This document shows positions 56,289-64,000 of a DNA stretch of 64,000 nucleotides, piece after piece (the first letter of the stretch is position 1; every line of letters starts with the position of its first letter). Under the pieces are notes generated by a model. The model was given only the letters and a program-made list of their open reading frames with translations, made no database searches and had not been told where the DNA came from. Source of the DNA: Methylotenera sp. (GTDB lineage Bacteria > Pseudomonadota > Gammaproteobacteria > Burkholderiales > Methylophilaceae); assembly GCA_021732365.1 (NCBI GenBank), contig JAKFVD010000017.1, positions 186,001 to 250,000 of the forward strand. The letters run 5' to 3'. A program made the position numbers and the translations under genes.

Positions 56289-57944
56289 ATGCGTTTTGAT
56301 TTAGATCACGATTGGCAAGGCAATATGTCCACCCCGCGCGCGCGCGTGGGTGAACGCGCCAAAACACATCTGTTACTAATATTGTGTGCCGTATGGTTAT
56401 TAATGGGCTTGATTGGTCATGCACCTTGGAAGCCGTTTGAATCGAATAGCATCAGCGTTATCAAAACCGTGTTGGACAATGGCGAATTTTTAGCGCCCAC
56501 AGCAGCAAGCTCCAATAATATAGCAAACCCACCACTGTTTTATTTAAGCGCTGCATTTGTAGCCAAAATTTTCCAGCCTATTTTGCCTTTACATGATGGC
56601 GCGCGCATCGCCACTGGCTTGTGGATGCTGATTACATTTTTGATGGTAGGCATGACTGGCCGGGAATTATGGGGCAAGGGCACTGGGCGGCAAACCACGT
56701 TTGTATTGATGGGCACGCTTGGTTTAATCGTCAGTGCGCACACCTTAACGCCAGCCATAGCCAGCTTGGCAGGGTTGGCCACTGGATTTTATGCACTAGC
56801 ATTAAGTAAAAGGCGACCATATCGTGCCAGCATTTTGCTGGGGACAGGGCTTGGCGTTAGCTTTTTATCTACAGGCTTGCTGCCTTTAAGTATCTTAATT
56901 GCCACTTGCATTGCTTTACCTTGCCTTTTTACTTTCTGGCGTAGCAAAAGTTTCTTATACGTCATAGGGCTGTCGCTTTTAGTTGCTAGTCCATTTCTAC
57001 TCATTTGGCCTATTTTATGTTTTATATTGCAGCCAGCTATTTTTAATGCATGGTGGCTACAATCGATTGCACAATTTAATCAGGCTTACCATTTATATTT
57101 TTTAAAAACCTTATTGTGGTATGCATGGCCGGCATTGCCTTTAGCTGTTTGGGGATGTTGGCGCTATCGCACTCAACTCTTTAACAAACCTAAATTCCAA
57201 TTAATCATTACGTTTAGCGTTATAGCCTTGGCATTTATTGGCTTTGGCGCTGAACGCAAAGAAATTTTTGCCTTGCCTTTATTGATACCACTTACTGCGA
57301 TGGCAGGTGGCAGTGTTGAAACCTTAAAACGCGGTACGGCTGGCGCATTGAATTGGTTTGGGCTTATTTTATTTGGCTTGATGTCTGGTCTTATTTGGCT
57401 GGGCTGGATTGCCATGATGACGGGAAATCCTATCAAAGTAAAAGAGCGCCTAACGTTCTTATCAGGAATGACGCAGCTTCACTTTAACTTTATTGCCGTA
57501 ATTCTGGCGGTAGCCGTCAGCCTAATTTGGCTGTTTGCCATATTCCGTTCGCAACACTCAAATCGTTCTAGCACCACCAACTGGGCTATTGGCATGACTT
57601 GTGTATGGACTTTGCTGATGACTTTGTGGCTGCCGATGATTGACTCTGCACGTAGCTATGGCTCTGTATTTACGCAACTCAAAACTGTGCTGCCCACACA
57701 ATATGCCTGCATCACTAGTAACCGTTTGGGCGAAGCGCAGCGTGATTTACTGCATTATTATGCTAACGTAAAAACACAAGCTTTTGAAACCGAGCAAAAT
57801 CTGAATTGTGATTTATATTTAATACAAGATGAAAAAGGTAGAGAAAAAATTGAGCCAGGACCTGACTGGATAATGATTTGGAGTGGGAAACGCTTAAATG
57901 AACGGCGTGAAAGCTTTAGGTTGTTTCAGCGAGTTATTGAGTAA
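56289..57944 (+). CDS. ArnT/PMT-like membrane glycosyltransferase
   Basis: 551 aa, about eleven to twelve hydrophobic helices. Seen: first periplasmic-loop motif HAPWKPFESNSISVIKTVLDNGEFLAP (split; contains the acidic catalytic-type position as E), NPPLFYLSAAFV, and a C-terminal soluble part with cysteines. The family transfers sugars from polyprenyl-phosphate donors to lipid A or proteins on the periplasmic side; acceptor unknown. The usual family Asp-Glu pair after the first helix is reduced here to the Glu of PFE, so activity should be treated as likely, not proven. Confidence 0.82.
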   Translation: MRFDLDHDWQGNMSTPRARVGERAKTHLLLILCAVWLLMGLIGHAPWKPFESNSISVIKTVLDNGEFLAPTAASSNNIANPPLFYLSAAFVAKIFQPILPLHDGARIATGLWMLITFLMVGMTGRELWGKGTGRQTTFVLMGTLGLIVSAHTLTPAIASLAGLATGFYALALSKRRPYRASILLGTGLGVSFLSTGLLPLSILIATCIALPCLFTFWRSKSFLYVIGLSLLVASPFLLIWPILCFILQPAIFNAWWLQSIAQFNQAYHLYFLKTLLWYAWPALPLAVWGCWRYRTQLFNKPKFQLIITFSVIALAFIGFGAERKEIFALPLLIPLTAMAGGSVETLKRGTAGALNWFGLILFGLMSGLIWLGWIAMMTGNPIKVKERLTFLSGMTQLHFNFIAVILAVAVSLIWLFAIFRSQHSNRSSTTNWAIGMTCVWTLLMTLWLPMIDSARSYGSVFTQLKTVLPTQYACITSNRLGEAQRDLLHYYANVKTQAFETEQNLNCDLYLIQDEKGREKIEPGPDWIMIWSGKRLNERRESFRLFQRVIE

Positions 57945-57981
57945 AAACTCAAGGCATAGAACTTACTAGGCTACCTTACAG

Positions 57982-58206
57982 CTATTGTATTTCTAGATGG
58001 ATGCTAGCGATAGCAGCAGCCACTTTGGGATGCAGCCCTTCACCGTTGGTATTATTAACATGTTGCGCCAATTGCTGTCGCATTTTTAATGCCCAAAACT
58101 TGTTTAAGTGCCCTGCAATATCCTGTTTAACTTGGTTTTCATCGGGATATGACTCATAAAAGTCGCCAATCTGATTGGCCATTTTGATTAACTGTTCTGT
58201 ATGCAT
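57982..58206 (-). CDS. fdsD: Formate dehydrogenase delta subunit
   Basis: 74 aa small cytosolic protein of the FdsD family, needed for assembly or stability of the NAD-dependent Mo formate dehydrogenase. Seen: LIKMANQIGDFYESYPDENQ and HLNKFWALKMRQQL, the conserved core. It is the last gene of the fds operon, 52 bp after fdhD. Confidence 0.9.
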   Translation of the reverse strand: MHTEQLIKMANQIGDFYESYPDENQVKQDIAGHLNKFWALKMRQQLAQHVNNTNGEGLHPKVAAAIASIHLEIQ

Positions 58207-58258
58207 GCGTATATACTTCTAAAAATTAAATCCGTAAAATCAGGCTCTATTAAAAAAA

Positions 58259-59110
58259 CTAAAAGTGTATCCGATCTTGATGTGTATAAATCACAAATTG
58301 TTGGTCTCGCAAAAATCCAATTAAGGTTACACCATAAATTTCTGCGATGCGAATCGCCAGCCCTGTAGGCGCCGAAATGGCCGCTAGCACCCGTATACCT
58401 GCTGTTGCGACTTTTTGTACCATTTCTACACTAGCACGGCTTGAAGTCAACACAAAACCATCATTTTGATTTGCTAGCTTTGGTTCTTTATTTTTTTGCC
58501 TAGCTATGGCACCAATCAATTTATCCATCGCATTATGCCGTCCTACATCTTCTCGCACCAGCACAATCTCTCCTTGCGCATCAACCCAGGCACACGCATG
58601 CGTTGCACCTGTGGCTTGCTGCAAAGCTTGTTTGTTTTGAATTGCATGAAAAGCAGCTTGAACCTGCACAGCTAAAAGCGGCTTAGAGAGCTTATAGACG
58701 TTCGTTTGGGGCAGGGAGGGCAATCGCAATGCCTGCTCTAAGCTTTCTGAGCCACAAATACCGCAGCCTGTACGACCAACTAAATTACGACGGCGCTCTT
58801 TTAACTGCACAAAAAATTCTGTTGCAATTTCTAATCGCAACTCTATGCCCTGCGATTGTTTCACAACCTCAATATCGTACAAATCACTTTTGTCGCGCAA
58901 AATACCTTCAGACAGCGAGAATCCTAATGCAAAATCTTCTAAGTCCAACGGCGTAGCCAACATGACAGCATGGGATACACCGTTATACACCAGTGCAATT
59001 GGCACTTCTTCTGCCACTTTATCTTTTACCGTACTTAGCTCACCATGCCGCCATCGCGTCACATTTACTTCTGTCCATGCAGCATCAGTTGAAATCAATG
59101 TCTCAGACAA
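58259..59110 (-). CDS. fdhD: Formate dehydrogenase accessory sulfurtransferase FdhD
   Basis: Also called fdsC in fds operons. It transfers sulfur to the molybdenum cofactor and so activates FdsA. Seen: VAEEVPIALVYNGVSHAVMLATP, LEDFALGFSLSEGI, RTGCGICGSESLEQA with the CxxC sulfur-relay cysteines, EDVGRHNAMDKLIG and LTSSRASVEMVQKVA. The start is uncertain: no ATG precedes the conserved part. The TTG at 59110 leaves a 25-bp gap after fdsA like that between fdsB and fdsA; a GTG at 59194 would overlap fdsA by 59 bp with no ribosome site. Confidence 0.9.
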   Translation of the reverse strand: MSETLISTDAAWTEVNVTRWRHGELSTVKDKVAEEVPIALVYNGVSHAVMLATPLDLEDFALGFSLSEGILRDKSDLYDIEVVKQSQGIELRLEIATEFFVQLKERRRNLVGRTGCGICGSESLEQALRLPSLPQTNVYKLSKPLLAVQVQAAFHAIQNKQALQQATGATHACAWVDAQGEIVLVREDVGRHNAMDKLIGAIARQKNKEPKLANQNDGFVLTSSRASVEMVQKVATAGIRVLAAISAPTGLAIRIAEIYGVTLIGFLRDQQFVIYTHQDRIHF

Positions 59111-59135
59111 AATAAAATACTTCAGCTTAAAAGCA

Positions 59136-62084
59136 TCAAGCAGGCTGCTTAGTTTGAGCAGATTTTTTGCCCGTAAACGCAATCTGCGCTTCACTAAAGG
59201 TTTTGTAGTCTTTTTGCCAATCAGATAATTGATTCACACGAGTCACTTGTACCGCCGTCACTTTAAATTCTGGGCAGTTAGTAGCCCAGTCGCTATTATC
59301 CGTTGTAATCACGTTTGCGCCAGATTCTGGGTGATGGAATGTAGTGTAAATCACCCCTGCTTGCACGCGCTCCGTTAAGGTTGCACGTAAAACCGTTTCA
59401 CCCGCGCGGCTAGCAATGCCTACCCAGTCACCTTCTTTAATACCGCGCTCTTCGGCATCATGCGGATGAATCTCTACAATATCTTCTGCATGCCATGCAT
59501 TATTAAGAGTGCGGCGTGTTTGGGCGCCTACGTTGTATTGGCTCAAAATTCGACCTGTTGTCAATATTAACGGAAATTTAGTGTTAACTTTTTCAGTAGT
59601 CGGCACATATTGCGTGATAAAAAACTTGCCCTTGCCACGCACAAAGGCATCAATATGCATGGTTGGCGTGCCTTCTGGATTTTCATCATCGCATGGCCAT
59701 TGAATACTGCCTAGCTCATCCAATTTAGCAAAACTGACACCTTTGAAGGTTGGTGTTAATGCGGCAATTTCATCCATAATTTCACTGGCATGCTTGTATT
59801 GCATGTCATAACCCAAAGCCGCTGACAATTTTGCTGTGATTTCCCAATCTTCTAAGCCACGCTCACCATGACCATTTTTTGGCGTCATGACACGGCGCAC
59901 AGGTGAAATACGGCGTTCAGCATTGGTGAATGTGCCGCTTTTTTCTAAAAATGATGCTCCTGGGAAGAACACATGCGCATACATGGCGGTTTCATTTAAG
60001 AACAAATCCTGCACAATCACGCATTCCATACTTTCTAAAGCGTGCGTCACGTGCTGCGTGTTGGGGTCAGATTGCGCGATATCTTCACCAACGCAATACA
60101 AGGCTTTAAATTTGCCTTCGCCCGCAAGGTCTAGCATATTGGGAATGCGCAAACCTGGATCGTTACTTAATGGCCTGCCCCAAGCGCTTTCAAACAGCGC
60201 ACGTGTGGCATCATCAGACACATGGCGGTAACCCGGAAATTCATGCGGCATGCTGCCCATATCACAAGAGCCCTGCACATTATTCTGACCGCGCAAGGGA
60301 TTAATGCCCACACCCTCACGGCCCACATTACCTGTTGCCATCGCCAAGTTGGCAATACCCATCACCATGGTAGAACCTTGACTATGCTCAGTGACGCCTA
60401 AACCATAGTAAATCGCGCCATTGCCGCCAATCGCAAAAAGCCGCGCGGCTTCACGCATGGTTTGCGCCTTAACACCTAAAACAGACTCTAATGCTTCTGG
60501 TGAATTTTCAGGTTTGGCGACAAAATCACGCCACAGTACAAATGAATCCCACTCGCAACGTTCGCGCACAAAATCTTCTTTAACCAAGCCTTCGGTTACC
60601 ACCACATGCGCCAGCGCAGAAATTAAGGCAACATTAGTACCAGGGCGCAAATTCAAATGATAATCCGCACGTATATGTGGTGAATTATCCACTAAATCAA
60701 TTTCACGCGGGTCGGCAATAATCAGTTTTGCGCCTTCACGCAAACGGCGTTTCATCTGAGATGCAAACACAGGATGTCCATCTGTCGGATTAGCGCCGAT
60801 AATCATGATGACATCACTTTTCATCACAGAATCAAAGGTTTGCGTGCCTGCCGATTCGCCAATGGTTTGTTTAAGACCATAACCTGTTGGACTATGACAA
60901 ACGCGGGCGCAGGTATCTACGTTGTTGGTACCAAATACCGCGCGCACCAGTTTTTGTGTGACATACACTTCTTCATTGGTACAACGGCTGGATGTGATAC
61001 CTCCCATGCTTTCTTTGCCATATTTGGCAGAAATACGTTTAATCTCGCTGGCGGCATAGTTAATTGCCTCATCCCAGCTCACGACTTGCCATTCATCTTT
61101 AATACTTTTGCGTATCATCGGTGTGGTGATACGGTCTTGATGGGTGGCGTAACCCCAAGCGAACCTTCCCTTGACACAAGAGTGGCCATGGTTAGCACCA
61201 CCATTTTTGTGGGGCGTCATGCGAATGACTTCTTCACCCTTCATCTCAGCATTAAAGCTGCAACCCACGCCACAGTAGGCGCAAGTAGTCGTGATGGAAT
61301 GTTCAGGCGTACCTGCCTCAATCACAGTTTTTTCCATCAATGTCGCCGTTGGGCAGGCAGAAACACAAGCACCACAAGAAACACATTCAGAATCTTTAAA
61401 GCTCTCAATACCAGAGGCTACTTTTGATTCAAAACCACGGCCAGAAATAGTTAACGCAAATGTACCCTGTGTTTCTTCACAAGCGCGTACGCAGCGGCTA
61501 CACACAATACATTTACTCGGGTCAAAGGTGAAATAAGGGTTGGATTCATCCTTTTCAGCCTTAAGGTGGTTTTCACCTTCATAGCCGTAGCGCACTTCAC
61601 GCAAGCCAACCGCGCCTGCCATATCCTGTAATTCGCAATCACCGTTCGCCGCGCAGGTTAAGCAATCAAGCGGATGGTCTGAAATATACAACTCCATGGT
61701 GCCGCGGCGAATATCGGCTAATTTGGATGTTTGAGTATGCACTTTTAAGCCTGGTGCTACAGGTGTGGTACAACTGGCTGGATAGCCGCGACGGCCTTCA
61801 ATTTCTACCACACACAGACGGCAAGAGCCGAATGGCTCTAATGAGTCTGTCGCGCATAATTTAGGCACATTCACACCTGCCAGAATTGAGGCGCGCATAA
61901 TGCTGGTGCCGTCTGGCACAGTGATTTCGCGGCCATCAATTTCCAGCGTCACCATCACATCAGAATCACTGGCTGGGGTGCCGTAATCCAGCTGGTCATC
62001 ATAGCCAGTGCGGCTGTGGTTGTTGCCTGCGTTGAAACTATTATGCGGGTTTGCGTCACTCGGGCTATATTTAATGTCGTCCAT
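59136..62084 (-). CDS. fdsA: NAD-dependent formate dehydrogenase alpha subunit (Mo/Fe-S)
   Basis: Catalytic subunit: oxidises formate to CO2 at a bis-MGD molybdenum centre. 982 aa. Seen: N-terminal [2Fe-2S] ferredoxin domain (CATDSLEPFGSCRLC), a His-Cys cluster site (HPLDCLTCAANGDC), two [4Fe-4S] sites (CIVCSRCVRACEE and CVSCGACVSACP), the MGD-proximal cluster CAYCGVGCSF, and the active-site Cys in RVCHSPTGYGL (Cys, not selenocysteine). GGAG is 6 nt from the ATG. Formate oxidation is the last energy-yielding step of methylotrophic C1 oxidation. Confidence 0.97.
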   Translation of the reverse strand: MDDIKYSPSDANPHNSFNAGNNHSRTGYDDQLDYGTPASDSDVMVTLEIDGREITVPDGTSIMRASILAGVNVPKLCATDSLEPFGSCRLCVVEIEGRRGYPASCTTPVAPGLKVHTQTSKLADIRRGTMELYISDHPLDCLTCAANGDCELQDMAGAVGLREVRYGYEGENHLKAEKDESNPYFTFDPSKCIVCSRCVRACEETQGTFALTISGRGFESKVASGIESFKDSECVSCGACVSACPTATLMEKTVIEAGTPEHSITTTCAYCGVGCSFNAEMKGEEVIRMTPHKNGGANHGHSCVKGRFAWGYATHQDRITTPMIRKSIKDEWQVVSWDEAINYAASEIKRISAKYGKESMGGITSSRCTNEEVYVTQKLVRAVFGTNNVDTCARVCHSPTGYGLKQTIGESAGTQTFDSVMKSDVIMIIGANPTDGHPVFASQMKRRLREGAKLIIADPREIDLVDNSPHIRADYHLNLRPGTNVALISALAHVVVTEGLVKEDFVRERCEWDSFVLWRDFVAKPENSPEALESVLGVKAQTMREAARLFAIGGNGAIYYGLGVTEHSQGSTMVMGIANLAMATGNVGREGVGINPLRGQNNVQGSCDMGSMPHEFPGYRHVSDDATRALFESAWGRPLSNDPGLRIPNMLDLAGEGKFKALYCVGEDIAQSDPNTQHVTHALESMECVIVQDLFLNETAMYAHVFFPGASFLEKSGTFTNAERRISPVRRVMTPKNGHGERGLEDWEITAKLSAALGYDMQYKHASEIMDEIAALTPTFKGVSFAKLDELGSIQWPCDDENPEGTPTMHIDAFVRGKGKFFITQYVPTTEKVNTKFPLILTTGRILSQYNVGAQTRRTLNNAWHAEDIVEIHPHDAEERGIKEGDWVGIASRAGETVLRATLTERVQAGVIYTTFHHPESGANVITTDNSDWATNCPEFKVTAVQVTRVNQLSDWQKDYKTFSEAQIAFTGKKSAQTKQPA

Positions 62085-62109
62085 GCTTTGCTCCAGTCGC
62101 CTTGATACT

Positions 62110-63705
62110 TTAGGCAGACACTATATCAATAATTTTTTTGAGTGCAGATTTAGGTTTAGGTACAAAATCTTCTGCAAAATGATTCATCGCGCTCAATACT
62201 GGGTATGGCGTCATGCCGCCTAGCGCACATAATGAACCGTTCAGCATGGTGTCAGACAAATCACGCACCAGCTTGGTATTTTTTTCAACATCGGTGCCGT
62301 TAATGATCTTATCAATCACCTCTACGCCGCGCGTAGAACCGATACGGCATGGCGTACATTTGCCGCAACTTTCAATCGCGCAAAACTCAAAGGCATAACG
62401 CGCCATTTTTGCCATATCTACGGTGTCATCAAACGCCACAATGCCGCCATGACCGAGCACTGCCCAAATCTTGCTAAACTCTTCATAATCTAGCGGCGTG
62501 TCAAATTGGCTTTCGGGCAAAAAAGCACCCAAGGGGCCGCCTACTTGAACCGCACGGATTGGCTTGCCAGTGTAAGAACCACCGCCAAAATCATATAATA
62601 ATTCACGCAGTGTCGCGCCAAAAGCCAACTCTACTAAACCACCATGTTTGATATTACCCGCCAGTTGAATCGGCAATGTGCCGCGCGAACGTCCCATGCC
62701 GTAATCGGCATAAAATTGTGCGCCTTTATCTAAAATAATCGGAATAGTCGCCAGTGAAATCACATTATTGACCACGGTTGGCTTGCCGAATAAACCCTCA
62801 ATCGCTGGCAATGGTGGCTTAAAGCGCACTAAGCCGCGCTTGCCTTCTAGGCTTTCTAGTAATGAAGTTTCTTCGCCGCACACATAAGCACCTGCAGCGC
62901 GACGCACTTCTAGCTTAAAGGTGTGATTTGAGCCGCAAATATTGTCGCCCAGATAGCCAGCGGCTTCGGCTTTGGCAATCGCTTCGTTCAAAATATGCAG
63001 TGCGTGTGGATACTCAGAGCGCAAATAAATATAGCCTTGATTTGCACCCACCGCGATACCTGCAATGGTCATGCCTTCAATCAGCACAAACGGGTCATCT
63101 TCCATCACCATGCGGTCTGAATAAGTGCCAGAATCGCCTTCATCTGCGTTGCAGACTATATATTTTTGTACGCCTTTTTCACCAGCGCCTAACACCGTAT
63201 TCCACTTGATACCCGTTGGGAAAGCTGCGCCGCCGCGACCACGCAAGCCTGAATCGGTTACCGTTTTAACGATTTCTGCTGGGCTTAATTTAAGTGCATT
63301 GGCTAAGCCTTTATAACCATCGTGCGCCAAGTAATCATTTAAAGAAACTGGGTCTGTAATACCAATACGCGCAAAGGTTAAACGCTGTTGTTTTTTAAGC
63401 CACTCCAACTCTTCCGTTAAGCCCAAATTTAGCGGATGCGCTTTGGCCATACTAGAATCGGGATTTAAAAAATAAGCATCAAATAAACCAGCCACGTCTT
63501 TAGGCTGCACTGGCGCAAACGCCACTCTGCCATTTTCTGTTGCTACTTCTACAAACGGTTCTAACCAAAACAATCCGCGCGAACCGTTACGGATGAGCTG
63601 AATTTCGATACCACGTTTTTGCGCTTCCTGTTGGATGGCTTTAGCGGTACGGTCTGCGCCCAATGACAGCGCACTGGAATCGCGAGGAACAAATACTTTG
63701 ATCAT
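62110..63705 (-). CDS. fdsB: NAD-dependent formate dehydrogenase beta subunit (FMN/NADH)
   Basis: Diaphorase subunit passing electrons from FdsA to NAD+. 531 aa. Seen: N-terminal thioredoxin-like domain (about residues 1-130), the FMN/NADH block [47 protein letters not shown], and the [4Fe-4S] motif [12 protein letters not shown] in the C-terminal part, as in NuoF. ATGA overlap with the fdsG stop indicates coupled translation. Confidence 0.97.
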   Translation of the reverse strand: MIKVFVPRDSSALSLGADRTAKAIQQEAQKRGIEIQLIRNGSRGLFWLEPFVEVATENGRVAFAPVQPKDVAGLFDAYFLNPDSSMAKAHPLNLGLTEELEWLKKQQRLTFARIGITDPVSLNDYLAHDGYKGLANALKLSPAEIVKTVTDSGLRGRGGAAFPTGIKWNTVLGAGEKGVQKYIVCNADEGDSGTYSDRMVMEDDPFVLIEGMTIAGIAVGANQGYIYLRSEYPHALHILNEAIAKAEAAGYLGDNICGSNHTFKLEVRRAAGAYVCGEETSLLESLEGKRGLVRFKPPLPAIEGLFGKPTVVNNVISLATIPIILDKGAQFYADYGMGRSRGTLPIQLAGNIKHGGLVELAFGATLRELLYDFGGGSYTGKPIRAVQVGGPLGAFLPESQFDTPLDYEEFSKIWAVLGHGGIVAFDDTVDMAKMARYAFEFCAIESCGKCTPCRIGSTRGVEVIDKIINGTDVEKNTKLVRDLSDTMLNGSLCALGGMTPYPVLSAMNHFAEDFVPKPKSALKKIIDIVSA

Positions 63706-64000
63706 GACGCGCGTGCCTCACTAATCAATTCTGCCATTTTCTGATTATCCATGCGGCCATACACTTCATCATCCATCATCACCGCTGGTGAGCAGGCACA
63801 GTTGCCCAAGCAGTAAATCGGCTCTAAGGTAATAGCACCATCGCTGGTGGTTTGGTGGTAATCAATGTTTAATTTGGCTTTGATGCTGGCTTCTAATTTC
63901 TCTGAGCCCATTGCTTGGCAAGATTCTGCGCGGCAAACATGCAATATATGTTTGCCAACTGGGTGAGTGCGAAAATGATGATAAAACGTGACCACACCAT
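63702..64000 (-). CDS. fdsG: NAD-dependent formate dehydrogenase gamma subunit, 5' end cut by window
   Basis: NuoE-like [2Fe-2S] thioredoxin-fold subunit of the formate dehydrogenase. The frame stays open to the last base, so the N-terminus (roughly 50 residues by family length) is outside. Seen: [23 protein letters not shown] (first two Cys) and [14 protein letters not shown] (second two Cys). Confidence 0.94.
   Translation of the reverse strand, partial: GVVTFYHHFRTHPVGKHILHVCRAESCQAMGSEKLEASIKAKLNIDYHQTTSDGAITLEPIYCLGNCACSPAVMMDDEVYGRMDNQKMAELISEARAS

Noticed and set aside
60774..61427. 217-codon open frame on the plus strand
   Set aside because: It is antisense to the cysteine-rich part of fdsA; its sequence reflects the complement of conserved motifs.
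59136..62084. Selenocysteine-containing formate dehydrogenase
   Set aside because: The active-site position is an ordinary Cys codon in RVCHSPTG and there is no in-frame TGA within the gene.

Overview
The window is chromosomal DNA from a Gram-negative bacterium, most likely a betaproteobacterium of the methylotrophic family Methylophilaceae (Methylotenera-like). This is inferred from gene content and order: a molybdenum NAD-linked formate dehydrogenase operon (fdsGBA-fdhD-fdsD), a tkt-gap-pgk-pyk-purC run, a K+-independent proton-pumping pyrophosphatase next to ppc, a complete division/cell-wall (dcw) cluster ending in lpxC, and beta-type small proteins such as DUF3579. No rRNA, tRNA, prophage, insertion sequence or CRISPR array was seen. 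Almost everything is housekeeping.

Layout. 1-5.3 kb: 3' part of hppA, then convergent ppc and soluble ppa. 5.4-7.2 kb: DedA membrane protein, DUF1232 protein and purC. 7.3-13.2 kb: central carbon genes pyk, pgk, gap and tkt, all on the minus strand. 13.6-17.1 kb: a mixed block with an exported ATP-dependent DNA ligase (LigE type), a small exported protein, a BON-domain periplasmic protein, a Gfo/Idh/MocA oxidoreductase and a thioredoxin-fold protein. 17.2-23.6 kb (plus strand): rsmE with an unknown membrane protein, an argA-type N-acetylglutamate synthase with a fused N-terminal XRE helix-turn-helix, argB, a HAD nucleotidase, slmA and an unknown membrane-anchored protein. A strongly structured non-coding repeat follows at 23.6-23.83 kb. 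23.8-28.3 kb (minus): cca, an NDUFA9-like SDR protein, lytic transglycosylase slt and a 60-residue membrane protein.

28.3-47.1 kb is the dcw cluster, transcribed leftwards: mraZ-rsmH-ftsL-ftsI-murE-murF-mraY-murD-ftsW-murG-murC-murB-ddl-ftsQ-ftsA-ftsZ-lpxC. It has many ATGA or short overlaps, and a four-copy 10-bp-period MraZ operator upstream. The RNase P RNA gene (rnpB, minus strand) and its strong terminator lie immediately upstream of that operator. 47.8-51.7 kb: an unknown membrane protein, pyrC and rsmI, divergent from yraN, a DolP-like BON lipoprotein and a DUF3579 gene. 51.7-57.9 kb: an exported TlpA-like thioredoxin, a PilZ-like protein, trxA, rho, rpmE and an ArnT/PMT-type membrane glycosyltransferase. 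58-64 kb: the formate dehydrogenase operon, with fdsG cut by the right edge.

The most unusual item is the XRE-ArgA fusion at 19147-20739. Two copies of the palindrome TGTAA-N3-TTACA, 31 bp apart, sit just upstream of its start. Together they suggest that the first enzyme of arginine synthesis carries its own DNA-binding domain and represses its own gene; this is inference. Second-tier observations are the structured repeat at 23601-23830, the periplasmic ligase with a neighbouring perfect 20-bp palindrome, and several unrecognised membrane proteins.
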